The notes beneath the pieces are model-generated. The model had not been told where the DNA came from and did not search any database. It worked only from the letters and a program-made list of their open reading frames with translations. The translations under genes were made by a program, and so were the position numbers. A stretch of 64,000 nt of DNA, from NCBI GenBank assembly GCA_940671915.1, contig CALNVZ010003435.1, positions 8,586,298 to 8,650,297 of the forward strand, in the 5' to 3' direction. This document shows positions 39,794-51,209 of the stretch, piece by piece. Each line of letters begins with the position of its first letter. Positions within the stretch are counted from its first letter, which is position 1. The DNA comes from Paracentrotus lividus. Its lineage: Eukaryota; Echinodermata; Echinoidea; Camarodonta; Echinidae.

Positions 39794-39819
39794 GGGGGGG
39801 GGGGGGGGGGGGGGGGGGG
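39794..39819. repeat. Poly-G run (26 G)
   Basis: An uninterrupted run of 26 G residues, one of the longest in the window. It is capable of quadruplex formation and prone to length error. Confidence 0.95.
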
Positions 39820-40204
39820 TTATTAAATAGAAAACAAGAAATACAGAGGGCGTCCCCACTTAAGCTAAGGTTTGGGTGTAATGGAGTGAGAACTTTTCCT
39901 TTGCAAGGACCTTTATTTCACGTTTGCCAGAGATCTTGGGGTTAAAATGCTTTTGTAAATGGCAGAATTTTTTTTTTAATTGATTATCAGTGAATTTTGG
40001 GGTAACATTCTAAAAAAAAAAACAATTAATTGTGTTGTGAGCGAATTTTGTAAAGAAAACATCAATCCTGAATCCACCCTGCATGACCCACATCCACACA
40101 CTCACATCAGCATAGGAATTACTTTTTTTTTTTTTTGAAGGAGCTATTTTTTTTAAAAATATAATATCGACACACACCCACCAACACCCTCACCTACACA
40201 CCTC

Positions 40205-40248
40205 TGACACACACACACACACACACACACACACCACACACACACCAG
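40205..40248. repeat. CA dinucleotide microsatellite
   Basis: An (AC)n run with minor interruptions. Confidence 0.9.
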
Positions 40249-41859
40249 AAGCACAAACATCTGCAAGTGAACTTCAACTTCTTACTTTTTTTTTCATGTA
40301 AAGTGGAAATCTGTGGGACCTCCTCTACATCTAACTCATAAGAGCAGCCATTTTGAGGTACTTAAGGTTAAACAAGAAGTAATGAGAGAGGGGCCTAGAT
40401 ATGAAATGTAAGAAAAGCCTAAGTCCTGGACTTAGGCCTTTCTTACATTCATAACCAGATTTTCATCTTTATTTAAGGCATTTCTGAGATGATTTCAGGT
40501 TCATCATTTATGCACAAGATGGATGCAATGTTAAAGGAACAATTTCCCATATATAACTCAATTTCGCCAAAAATTGGACTTAGGCCTTTTTTATATTCAT
40601 ATACTCAATTGTAATGACCTACCATTATGCACATTATATGTAAACGCAAATTAATATTCCGGGTGGGATATACCAACGCGGTCTTTAAGGAAATGAATCC
40701 CTTGTGTACTAGGTCAGAAATTGATTTCTTTACAATTCGAAATAAGACAGGATATCATTTCAAGGATTGCAAAACAACTAACGACCGCTACACCGTTGGC
40801 CGAAAATGGTATAGATTTCCAAATGTTATTCTTTGACTTTCTTCTTTTGTCCCAAAGTTACGAATTATAATTATACTTGACAAATACCCTGGATGTAGTA
40901 AGTACTGGAGATCAAAGGTCTGGTATAATAATTAATATCAAAACTTTTGACATTGCAGAGCAGGGTACATGGTGTAATGTATAGAGACGTTGTATGAACT
41001 ATACAAAAACGAACATCTTTAAATTATATATTTATTATCATTGCCAGCTGCAGTAACGGGAGACACACATCGTTTAACGATATTTATAAGTCGAGACTTT
41101 CCAATCCTTACCAGTAGTTCTCTCCGCTAGACTGTATAGCAGGTATTTGTTTGTCTGTCTGTGGGTCAGATTTGGAACAAGACAATCCTTTCTTTCGAAG
41201 GACATCTCTCATCTTCCCATTGTTACGGAATTCATGGATGACTTGGATTTATTTGGGGAGGAGTAGAGTTTTATCACCTGAAGAGTGCGAACCTGTTATG
41301 AAGTGATGAAGCAAAATAATCGGCTAAACGGTCTGGCGTTAAAAACCAAAGAAAAGAAAGAATCCTTATGGAATGTCTGCCTGTGAGGGGATACGAATCA
41401 CCCAATTGGTCAACATTATAAAGAAAATGTACTTTTATTTTTACCATACGAAGAAAGAAAAATATATTATATAAATGATTTGGTTACATTTCGAACTTTT
41501 CCCTTATTACACATATTATTTCATCATTCACTTTTGTATTAAGAAAATTCTTCCAAATTGTTAGATAATTCAAATATATAGCTCTAGTATTCTAACAAAA
41601 AGAACTGGTACGCCTTAACACTCTTATCGGATTAAACGTGTTTACTGGTCAGACCATTTAAACGGGGAATTTGTCTGGGTATTATCGTCCGGGTGATGAA
41701 TGTCTATAGAGATGGTTGTTAGAGATGGTTGTTATATCCCTGTTTGCAATCTTGATACGAATTACAGTCATGTTGAAAATATTAAACTTGACTTTTTGCC
41801 GAAGTATGTTAACCAAGGTCTCTCTTTGTTTCTCTCTTTATATCTCTCAATTTCTACAG

Positions 41860-43180
41860 GAAGCGGTTACAGGCGATTCCTGACGATTTCCTCTCCCATG
41901 AAAACCCAGAGGAAACCCCATCGGTCGTGTTCCGGCAGTCGGAGAAAATCCCTCGAAAACCTTCCTTCTTGGTCTATGTCTACGACCTTCCAACAAAGTT
42001 CAACACCAACTTAACAAAATGCGTCCAATACGGAGATCCCTGCTTCAACTTCGACGACTTCGGAATGGGTCCGGAGCTGAGAGCGACTGAGAAGATGAGT
42101 TACAGAGAGACCTATGGACATTCTTTGGAGGTGGTTCTTCATGAGAAATTAAAAGCGAGTTACCACAGGACGTTTGACCCAAATGAAGCAGACGTGTTCT
42201 ATGTTCCCTTCTATGCTAGCATTGCTTGTTTGTGTAGGACTTATAGTCGGCTCGATGTGTCCAAGCTACATGATGAACTCTGGAGGTTTCTGAACAACGC
42301 ATTGCCGTACTTCAATAATGGTAACACCCTCAGACCGCACTTCATGGCGTTAGGTCGGATGGAACGTGAGCACTGGGGAAGCAACTGTCCGTTGCTACGC
42401 GACGAGGCAAGAACTTCCGCTATCACCTTCATTGGTATCGAGCAAGAGCCGAGTGAAAAGACTCGTCGGTACTTCCATCGCGATGGTAAGCAGATGATCG
42501 TCGCCCCGTTCCCAAGCTATGGCCATTTTAATTCCAGGGATACCTCTGCCCTGGTGTCCAGGGCCCGACAACGGCAGCAAATCAACGTCTTTCCGTCGGA
42601 CGTCCGCGAAACGGAGCGGGATGTTTTCATGCTCCTTGCTGCGAGCAGTAGGAAGGGCCACGACGTACGTAGCATGCTGAAACGGAGGATGATAGCAACA
42701 TCTGATCGCTACTCACAGTATGCGTCCCTTGCATCCCACAAAGACATGCTGGCCGTCTGGTTCAACACACCAGAATGCCACCAGGACATCCATCTTCCTA
42801 TCATTGACTGGATGCGCCACTCTATCTTCTGTCTCCAGCCACCGGGCTACTCCAACATCCGCAAGTCTTTCTATGATTCAGTCATGAGCGGTTGCATCCC
42901 CGTCACTTTCAGATCAAAGCGCAGTCATGTCATATACCCATTTGAAAGAACGCTAGACTATAGACGCTTCACTGTGAATATCCCAATAGATGAAGTGCTA
43001 TCGGGAAAGACAAATGTCACGAATATTTTGAAAGGCATCACCAAGTGGGAAATTGCCCAATTTCAGACGGAACTTGCCGAAGTAGCCCCGAAGTTTCAGT
43101 ATTCATACCCACCAATTAGGGGACCCGATTATGACGCGTTTGCTATGATCATCGAGGAAATGGAAAGAATTTCTGAATAG
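41860..43180 (+). CDS. GT47/exostosin-family glycosyltransferase, catalytic exon
   Basis: The exon opens after TTTCTACAG and runs uninterrupted to the TAG at 43178-43180. With the exon at 27476-27654 it gives a 499-residue type II membrane protein. The domain starts near residue 96 with FLVYVYDLPTKFN, continues with DVFYVPFY near 171-178, and has FCLQPPGYSN followed by SGCIPV at about 383-408. These are hallmarks of the exostosin domain (Pfam PF03016, CAZy GT47). NLT near 110 and NVT near 445 are possible N-glycosylation sites. Animal EXT1/EXT2 have about 720-750 residues and a second GT64 domain. This protein lacks it and has the layout of plant GT47 enzymes such as MUR3-type galactosyltransferases. 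It is expected to transfer a sugar from a nucleotide donor in the Golgi lumen, but donor and acceptor cannot be read from sequence. An in-frame GTG at 41927 is Val 83, not a start. Codon use and the intact frame suggest a functional gene. Confidence 0.92.
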
Positions 43181-43804
43181 ATACTTTCTAAAAATTGATT
43201 TTCTTTAAGTTTGTTTGGAGGAGCAAACACAAATGGGCGATTTGAGTGGCGTTGTTGCAATATTGATAGACGTGGATAAGTACAGTCAAGCACAAAAATG
43301 TTGTTTTGATATTTTTTTTTTCGTTTGACTTGTAAATAAGGAGCGACGAGAAACATTGAATGTGAATGTTACGAACCTGTTGTGTCTGTTCTTAAAAATG
43401 TTCAAAGTGCCAATTTTAAAACAATTTGATAGAATCAGATGCCTCATTAATTGCTGTTTTCATTGTCATGTATGGTTTAATGCATTTTGAAGATAATAAT
43501 ATAATTTATTGTTTGAATTTTCCTGAAAAAATACATATTTTCCATCTCCTCGGCCCCACATAATAGGCAAAACATATAGCAAAAGCCTTCAGAGCTCAGG
43601 TATGGTATGGTACTGTATGGTTTTATGTTCCGTGATATAAAATAATTATGACATAACATAAAATAATTAGTGTGATACCAAGGGAACACTAATGGCTCTG
43701 TTCTTCCTAAATTTCCAACTAACCATGACAACTGTTTTATCATGAAATATTTTTAATTTCATAGTATATATTCGTTTTGTCATAAAATGTGACAAATTCT
43801 TGCC

Positions 43805-43810
43805 AATAAA
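43805..43810 (+). terminator. Polyadenylation signal of the GT47 gene
   Basis: AATAAA in CCAATAAAGCTT, 625 bases after the stop codon, is the clearest candidate for the 3' end of the glycosyltransferase transcript. Confidence 0.6.
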
Positions 43811-44250
43811 GCTTTTAACTTAGATGAACCCCTAGTGATTTTTTTTCACGTTATTTCCAATTATGTATTACGAGTAGGATCATTCCCAATAGAAAATTAA
43901 TGTCTCATAAATGACATGGGCGTGGGGGAGGGGGGTAAAGAATAATATTGCATTTTAAGTGTCATGTTTAACTTCTTGTGATGTAGTGAGGACTGGATAT
44001 CACTATAAAAAAAAAAGGAAAAAAGAAGATAAAAGCATGTTAAATCGTTATTAAAAATATAACTTTTACTTTTGGAAGGCTTATGAGCAGCAGAATTACT
44101 TCAAAGGCCCAAGACCCCATGAATCGACCCTTACATTCTGATGTTCTTGAATCACGGTGTTAAATAATGGGGTAAATCAATTACCATAATGACCGTAATA
44201 ATTTTAATTATCACTACACAATCATCCGGTAATTAGCACATTCACATTGC

Positions 44251-44334
44251 TATCATCAGCATCACCATCACTATCATCATCATCATCATCATCATCATCA
44301 ACATCATCATCACCACCATCATCATCATCATCAT
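44251..44334. repeat. CAT microsatellite
   Basis: An imperfect (CAT)n tract. A shorter (CAT)n tract lies at about 44447-44470. Poly-Asp and poly-Met frames across them are artefacts. Confidence 0.9.
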
Positions 44335-44709
44335 AAAATAAAATGCTCCAAATTTTATTGTCCGAAACAAAGATGACCGGATATTTGTTTTGCCCCTTTT
44401 CTCGTGGGCCCGGCAGCCGCTGAGCAGCGCCAGAAGGACGTTGCTCTATCATCATCATCATCATCATCATCCTTCTCCTCATCGTCTTCATTTCCCCCAA
44501 TGTACCATTATTATTTTCGCTACCATCGTCGACGATCTGTTACGATCCAGTTCTGTCTTCAATTGACAAATGTTTGACTTGTGTTTGCTTTGTGAATAAA
44601 GAAGATTTATTTATTTTATACGTTACACTCTCAGTGTTTGTTGCATACTTTGTAAATGTACTATCTCAATTATTATAGTTATTAGAGTGCTGCGATCTAT
44701 TACAAGTAT

Positions 44710-44859
44710 ACGCAGGCGAGCCGAGGCGAATTTGCATATAGCGCATAATTTTATTTTAGAATTAAAATATTAGAGAGAGTCTTGCCAACTCCCTGAACCG
44801 TAGAAAAAATGGACAAAATTCTCCTTTCCCCCCCCCCCCCCCCCCCCCCCCCGCCCCCC

Positions 44860-44900
<41 letters not shown>

Positions 44901-44936
44901 ACAACACTCTGCAAATTCGCTTCGGTTCGCCTGCGT
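44710..44936. mobile_element. Terminal-inverted-repeat element with 27-bp ends
   Basis: The left end reads ACGCAGGCGAGCCGAGGCGA and continues ATTTGCA. The right end is its reverse complement apart from two transitions. The interior holds the poly-C (44828-44852) and (CT)n runs. No coding capacity is seen. Probably a MITE carrying a microsatellite. Confidence 0.65.
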
Positions 44937-45995
44937 TTGCCGTTCGCCAGTGAGATAACCCTTTTATACAGTACGGATAAAAAAAAGGTAATCCATTTTA
45001 GAGGGCCCATATTTCAAGCTCATTTGTTTTTGCCGTTCATTGTAACATATAATTAAAAACGACTCTCCACCTTTCCAATGATGCATTTTCTAAATCATAA
45101 ACGTAAAGCATAATCGAGTAAATTTCAAATGAATATGATAGGTACAGAATCCATTTATTTAGAAAATGAAAAGAAGACTGAGTGAATGATGTCCCCGCTG
45201 TCCCAGAGAATTGAATAGGATTGCGTGCGATGATGTGCGACTCCTTTAAAAGCATCCACTCAGTCTTTCATCCTTTGATAGAAACCTGAAAATGGATTTT
45301 GTACCTGTCACTTTCTTTTGCAATTTATTCGATTATGCGTTGGCATTTATGATTCAAGAGAGGTATCTTTGTAAAAGTGAGGAGTTTGTCTTCAATTACA
45401 AGATAAAATTTATTATAAAATAAATATAAAAAATAGATGACCTGGGAATATGGCCCCTCCAAAAGTGGATTACCGTTTTATTTTTTCTCCATACGCACTG
45501 TATAGAACCTACACTCTCTAACATTGAAACCATAGGAAATAATTAGGATTAAGTTTAGGGTATATCATGAATGTACTACTTTATGTGTAACAGTAGGTAA
45601 AAATGTATTTACGGTTAGGGATATTAGTTTCCGCGTGATATTGCCGCTTGGGCATTTAGTACAAACAACTTTTTAGAAGAAAAACAATACATCAGCTACA
45701 GTATACTCAACGTAGATGGCAGCAATCCACAATTGAAGATTAATAGAATGGATCCTAGAAAAGTAGAATGAAAACAAAATGATTTCGATAATACATAATG
45801 TTGGGTACGATGGACTGTTAGTACTTTGAAATATGAAATATTTTGGCGATGTAGTCAGTGGAGATGGAGTGTGAAGATTATATTTGTCTAAATAATCATC
45901 AAGCTAAGATATTGTTATGTTTTAGTTCCAAACTCATAGCCTACACATCCAAATAAAATCAATATTCCCCAGAATTTTTGGCTTGTCCTGGAAAT

Positions 45996-46268
45996 AATAT
46001 AAGTTTTCCGGCTATTTTGATGCTCCATTCACAGAATTACATGAGTGCAGCATTCAATTTAGCTCATTTTTGGGCTTGTGCTTAAACTGGCATTTCAATT
46101 TCGCACTTTAGGCATTCATCTTAATATGCATAGCAAACGAAAAAGTTGAATGCCTAAAGTGCGAAATTGAAATGCCAGTTTAAGCAGAGGCAAAAAGAAT
46201 GAGCTAAATTAAATGCTGCGCTCATGTAATTGCGTGAACGCAGCATGAAAATGGCTGGGAAAAACTAT
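45996..46268. mobile_element. Near-perfect 273-bp palindromic element
   Basis: A 40-bp perfect inverted pair, starting TGCTTAAACTGGCATTTC at 46079 and ending at about 46186, is extended outward on both sides by imperfectly paired flanks (CATGAGTGCAGCATT against AATGCTGCGCTCATG). Each arm reaches about 120 bp around a ~28-bp loop. The terminal bases resemble TATAAGTTTTCC/GGAAAAACTATA. Non-coding, most likely a young hairpin MITE. Confidence 0.75.
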
Positions 46269-46331
46269 AATTAATATAAAACGATAAATATGAAAAATAG
46301 TGTAAGTAAATGAAATATCAAATATAAATGT

Positions 46332-46332
46332 C

Positions 46333-46360
<28 letters not shown>
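46332..46360. repeat. GA microsatellite
   Basis: An (AG)n run with further purine-rich degenerate sequence to about 46425. Confidence 0.9.
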
Positions 46361-46364
<4 letters not shown>

Positions 46365-46615
46365 AGAGAAAGAGAGAGTAGAGAGAGAGTAAGAGTAAGA
46401 TAAAGAGTTTAAAGGGAGAGAAGGAGAAGGATAAAATGGAAAAATCTCAATTTGAATTTTGCTGGAAATACACAAATTAAATCAGATTTAGAATTCAAAC
46501 AGATGAAACGAAAACAACTGTTCCAAAAGAATTATTTTATGAGTACATATTTTGATTCTCTTTTCAATTTTCGATTTGATTCATTATTTTTCTTGTATTT
46601 CGTTGCAACGCGTAA

Positions 46616-46760
46616 CGAGCATGCATTGTGACGTAACAATACTGTGCCACATGACACGCACATTGTTGCATAACTAGGTCACTTCGCGCAAGGGTTGTTA
46701 TGCGCGCGAGCATTATATACGCGCCCTTGTATTGTTACGTCACAATGCACATGCATGTCA
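46616..46760. repeat. Palindromic element with CRE-like TGACGTAA arms
   Basis: GCATGCATTGTGACGTAACA on the left is matched on the right by TGTTACGTCACAATGCACAT. An inner pair GCATAAC/GTTATGC lies around a GCGC-rich centre. The arms contain the CRE-like core TGACGTAA, and the centre has TATATA next to CpG-rich sequence. It may be a small mobile hairpin carrying promoter-like motifs. Confidence 0.6.
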
Positions 46761-47356
46761 ACAAACTTTTTATCATTTTGTAAACAAACCAAACCAATGA
46801 TATTCAGATCATAGTTATTCTTCAGAGAATCAACAGTGCTCTTTACTAAGCTCTCATTTATGATTGCTGTATTCATCGAAATAATACGAAATTTTCGATA
46901 TTATTTTCTGACTATTCATAGAAGCATTCACAATCAATAATGTCTAGAAAAAAGACACGGTGAGCTTATTCTTCGTCTTATTATCACGACAAAAGTATTA
47001 TCTATCGTACATGATTCCAGTAGTATCTCAACATTCATAATTGAACGTTGTAAGTGGGAGAGAGTTTAAATTATTTCATAGATTTAAAAAAATAAATAAA
47101 TATATAAAAAGAAAGAAAGAAAGATAATGCCGGCACTTTATGCGAATCTCAACAACTACTCCCCCATTCATCCCCAAAAAATGAAATAAAAACAAATAGA
47201 TAAATATTAAATAAATAAAAAAAATTAAAAATAATCGATAGAAAATTTAGTAAAAAAAAACAAACAAAAAAACAAAAACATAAATTGTATATCAAATCAC
47301 ATATACATGTAGAGTGACCATCACATTCTATTGGCCCTGGGCTCGAGTCATAGCAG

Positions 47357-48201
47357 CCATCAAATCTCGCCGGGCAGCCAAGTCGGGCAACCAGGACAAA
47401 AAGGTTGACATCGAGGGCAACCAGGAAAAGAAGGTTGACACCGAGGGCAACAAGAAGAAGAAGATTGACATCAAGGGCAAGCAAGCTACCCATAAAGTTG
47501 CAGGATCCAGGAGAACAAGGGCTTGGACCAAAAAGGGGGCAGACACAAAGAAAAAGGCATCCAAAGGTCAGAACACTTTAAAGTCACTTCTTAATCTGTT
47601 TAATAAGCCTTACATTTATAAAAAAATGGACCGTCAGAGTTAGGTCTTACTTACATGATGTTTCTCCGTAAATATTGCATCGAAATTCCTTTTCCAAATT
47701 TAAGCTTTATCATCAACGTCATTTCAGTTTCCAGGTTGGAATCTATTGTTGTAAAAGGTTTTTCACTTATTTTGTTTATTAACTTTGTTAATTTTTATCT
47801 TCTATCCATCTTGTTAGATGATGACAAAGAAAGTCTACCAAAACAAAGAACAATCCTTTCACAGGGTGTCTCCCAGTCTTCATAGGAATCCAGAATCTCT
47901 TCCATCGATTCCTAAACGTACATCAGTTCAATATCTTTATGAAGGGGATGGTGAAGAAGTCTGGTACAAGAGAAGACAAATGACCATTACTCAACACATG
48001 GAAAAGATGCGTGAAGCTATCCACAAAGGGCAAAGGTAAATAGGCCTAATCATTAAAAAAAAACTATATTTTAAAAATCTAAATAATAACTAATTCAGCA
48101 CTTTTTGTCATTATACATCATTGAATTTCAGATAATCAAATAATGAAAGTCTGGCTGACTAACTGTTTTTAGCATCTCTCTCTCTCTCTCTCTCTCTCTT
48201 C

Positions 48202-48260
<59 letters not shown>

Positions 48261-49160
48261 TATCTAGGCCAAGGAATTCAACGATTTGGAGGATGACGAC
48301 GATATTCTTTCCCAACTTTCACTTCCGCCAAACAATATCCATGGTGGTGTAAGAAGTGGTGGAACCTGTTTGAAGCGGGCGATCCAGTGGTCGATAAGAC
48401 CCCTGAAGAACTGGCTGATATGACTGCTATGAAAGACAGACTGAGATCACTAAGATTAGAACTTGGTCTAGCTGAAGAATTGATGCAAAAAGAGATAGAG
48501 CAAGAGATGGATATTAGTGACGTCATCTCTTTAGATGAAGAGAGTCTCCCTGAAACCCCGGTAAGCTCTCTGGAATTATATCTGCTGTTATTTCGATTCA
48601 ATACAAAATGTATAGAATTACTTAAATACTATTATTTTATTAACTTAATTTATTTGTTTCGTAATTGTTTTGATAATATTACAAAATGATGTTTCTAACT
48701 TTTTCTTTTTCAAAATATGAATATTGTTGTTTTGTGTTTTGTTTGTTTGTTTGTTTTTTTTTTGTGGGGGGGGGTGGTGTACTAAAAAGCATGTGGAAAA
48801 TTTGAATAGTTTTAATGTTTGTTGTTGATTTAATCCTTTTTTCAATGCACTGATTATTAACATGACCCTCTTTCCATGTTTTCTGCAGAGACTCCTGAGA
48901 ATCCATGGGTCGTCATCTCAAGTTTCTTCACCAATCCTTCATTAGCCTTGACACAGAGCCCTTATCCCACGATGGTAAGCACGCTCTACCGGACTCCATG
49001 ATCAACAATACAGTCTGGATGAACCAGAAACTTCCAGGAATGAGGCCTACACAGAGCCCCGATAACATTGATGACAAACAACCTCTACCGATTCCATTAT
49101 CAATAATACAGCCTGGATGAACCAAACACTTCCAGGAATGAGCGAGATGTAGGAGGTGGA
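47357..49160 (+). CDS. Unrecognised multi-exon gene with interrupted frames
   Basis: Four exon-like blocks are bounded by good splice sites: 47357-47566, 47818-48035, 48268-48560 and 48889 (or 48891) to about 49150. Block 1 is Lys-rich and holds three 10-residue repeats (GNQDKKVDIE and variants, 47386-47475). Block 2 encodes a hydrophilic segment with SVQYLYEGDGEEVWYKRRQM. Block 3 has an acidic KEFNDLEDDDDILSQ part and, in another frame, a helical segment with KKWWNLFEAGDPVVDKTPEE from 48351 to a donor at 48561. Block 4 contains a tandem duplication with a 98-bp period encoding NNTVWMNQKLPGM and NNTAWMNQTLPGM. The frames do not join across blocks without two or more single-base shifts. That could mean consensus errors, a pseudogene, or wrong boundaries on my part. 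The first exon and function are unknown. A coiled-coil or acidic cytoplasmic or nuclear protein is possible. Confidence 0.5.
48174..48257. repeat. CT microsatellite in an intron
   Basis: A long (CT)n tract directly precedes the acceptor at 48267 and forms part of its pyrimidine tract. Confidence 0.9.
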
Positions 49161-50580
49161 GGGGATTGGTGAGGATGATTGGACGAGGAAGAAGGAGAGA
49201 GGCCGAGGGGAGGAGGGAGAGGAGGGAATTGTGTAAATAAATGTACATATCTTGTTTGTAAATATAATTTGAGGGTCAAGTTGTGTCCTTTTAAAAAAAT
49301 GTTGTTTCAAAATAACTTGGTATACACTTGGTGGTATCAAATAGCGAAACAGATAATATACCCATACATATAGACTGGGAAAAGGAGAGAGAGGGAGTGG
49401 TAAAATGATTGTATGTTGATCAATAAAAGAAAAATCACATTTCAATGGAGCGAGGTGATAATAAGGAAGGAGAGAGCTAGAGGATGAGAGATACATGTAG
49501 ACATCAAGCGAAATGAGAGAGAAATGGAAATAAAGCTGATAAGTCGAAACGAGTTGTGGTCAGAGACTGACAAGACATTTTCTAAAGATTAAGATAAACT
49601 TTTTTTCAAATAAAGCTATTTGAGAGAGCAATAAAACAGAGTAATTTGTAAAGGGGACAAATTTGGTTTCATACTTATATTTTCTATATATTTCTATATA
49701 GATAGGACATATCTCCCTCCCCCCCCCCCTTTCTCTCTCTCTCTGTCACTGTCTCTCTCTCTTTCTCTCCTTCACTTCTTTCCTCCTCTCTCCTCTTTCT
49801 CTCTCTTTGCTTTCATATTTATCCATGATGTACAAACAAATTTATCCATTTTAAACCTCAACAATAATTTTTTTTCCTGTATTTTTAAGTATATATGATT
49901 GCTTCCAATAAAAGAAAGGCCATTCAGTTATCCATGATTCATATCACAAAATAGATTGAAGTGTACACTGATTTTGAATACATCAATAACCAGTCAAAAG
50001 AAAGAAAGGTCTACAATCGTTAGTTTTTAATATTTTATAAATCCATTATCCATTTTTATACCACAAACATACATATTACATTTATGTAAAGATAATCTAA
50101 ATAACTTGGAATAATAAGCCAAGGGAGAATGTTCTTATATTCTGATGATAGCAAGTACTCCACAGGTTGGATTGAGAAGCTTGATGAGATCTTAGACAGG
50201 CTTACACATTAAGATGACACACTATTTAAATAATGATAAATGCACAGAGCTAATTAAAAGTAAGCCTGGTCCTTTGACAAACTTAATTCTGCTGGAACAG
50301 TTGCCTGTACTTAGAACCTGCTTAACAATATAATTGATGTGGAATAAAGAATTAAAAAAGACTTTGTAAAAAAAAAAGAAGATCCCAGAGCTTTTAAAAT
50401 CACCAACAAAAAAAAGGGGAGAAAAGCAAGTTTTGATGGGCATTTACGGTTTGTGGTGAGATGATACGGGTACACATAGACTTACTGATAGATAATTGAA
50501 CTGAAATGAGCTTTCAGAGGCATGTCTTAACCTTAGGGATCATCTTCATTCATGATTCTGTAAGATCTTTTATCCTAATC
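49161..50580. other. Intergenic or 3' UTR, nothing coding recognised
   Basis: Purine-rich then CT-rich low-complexity sequence. Possible plus-strand polyadenylation signals are AATAAA near 49233 and AATAAAA near 49421, either of which could end the gene at 47357-49160. Confidence 0.5.
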
Positions 50581-50726
50581 CTAATTAGCATAACTATATA
50601 ACTTCTTGACTTGTAGAGAGGAATGCCTTGGTTGAGTATCTGAAAGGACATCATCCGAATAGATGAGCGGTGGTGAAGAAGGTTCCCAGAATGTTGGTCC
50701 ATGACAGCACTTTTCTAATAGTCTAC
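50581..50726 (-). other. Candidate terminal exon, minus strand
   Basis: A strong acceptor (pyrimidine tract then ATTCTGCAG) is followed on the minus strand by a 48-codon open frame reading LLEKCCHGPTFWEPSSPPLI, with TAG ending it at 50581. It lies 0.4 kb beyond the DAD1 polyadenylation signal, so it may be an alternative 3' exon of DAD1 or the last exon of another gene. No family is recognised. Confidence 0.3.
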
Positions 50727-51127
50727 CTGCAGAATATTGAGCATAAAGTGAAGAAAAAAAAGGTGTCATGTTAGAAAAAAAAAATGTATACAGCAGAAAT
50801 TATGGGAGGTTGTAATACAATGTACATCTTGGCAATGAAGGATAACAAAAATGAAACAAAAATAACACCAAGAATTAAATGTACCGTGAAGTTTACTATA
50901 TTCAAATGATCATTTGAAATACTGTATACTTTATAAGCCAAAAAGTCTTGCACGTATGTATATTTTTACCAAATTCTGAAAAGGTGGGAAATGTAAAGGA
51001 GACAAGTAAAAAAATCTTTGTGGGTTTGGTTTTAAAAATACTACATGTTCACTTCACAAATAACTTTTTAGGCAATTGATCCCCCTTATGGAATAATAAA
51101 CTTCAAGAGACAAGACATATGTTAATA

Positions 51128-51133
51128 TTTATT
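51128..51133 (-). terminator. Polyadenylation signal of DAD1
   Basis: AATAAA on the minus strand, about 80 bases after the DAD1 stop codon. Confidence 0.55.
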
Positions 51134-51209
51134 AGCATATAAATTATATAAAAGAAATGAAATATACCTCTAAAGAAACTCTAATACTGAAGTTGTCCCT
51201 ATGAAGGTT

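Larger units (their letters stand above)
39219..40612. repeat. Six copies of a 28-bp GGACTTAGGCC motif in both orientations
   Basis: The motif GGACTTAGGCCTTT followed by TTAYATTCATA occurs plus-oriented near 39423, 39450, 40427 and 40574, and minus-oriented near 39225 and 40397. The outermost pair (about 39220-39257 and 40574-40612) is a near-identical 36-bp inverted repeat. The copies at 40397 and 40427 are back to back and form a small palindrome. This may be a 1.39-kb terminal-inverted-repeat element with internal motif copies. No protein-coding frame is seen in it. Confidence 0.6.
27655..41859 (+). other. 14.2-kb intron of the GT47 gene
   Basis: Bounded by GTAGGT at 27655 and by a long pyrimidine tract ending TTTCTACAG at 41859. 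It holds the rest of the left inverted arm, the GTGCA minisatellite (29459-30290), about 3.9 kb of AT-rich unique DNA with two weak antisense exon candidates, the right inverted arm (34160-36805), an assembly gap, and the motif array at 39219-40612. No further coding exon is needed, because the two flanking exons join in frame. Confidence 0.7.
43831..47356. other. Intergenic with palindromic elements
   Basis: No gene is recognised. The stretch holds two CAT microsatellites, a 25-C run (44828-44852) next to a CT run, three inverted-repeat elements (44710-44936, 45996-46268, 46616-46760) and a GA microsatellite (46332-46360). The 5' exon(s) of the gene at 47357 should lie here or further upstream but were not identified. 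Confidence 0.6.
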
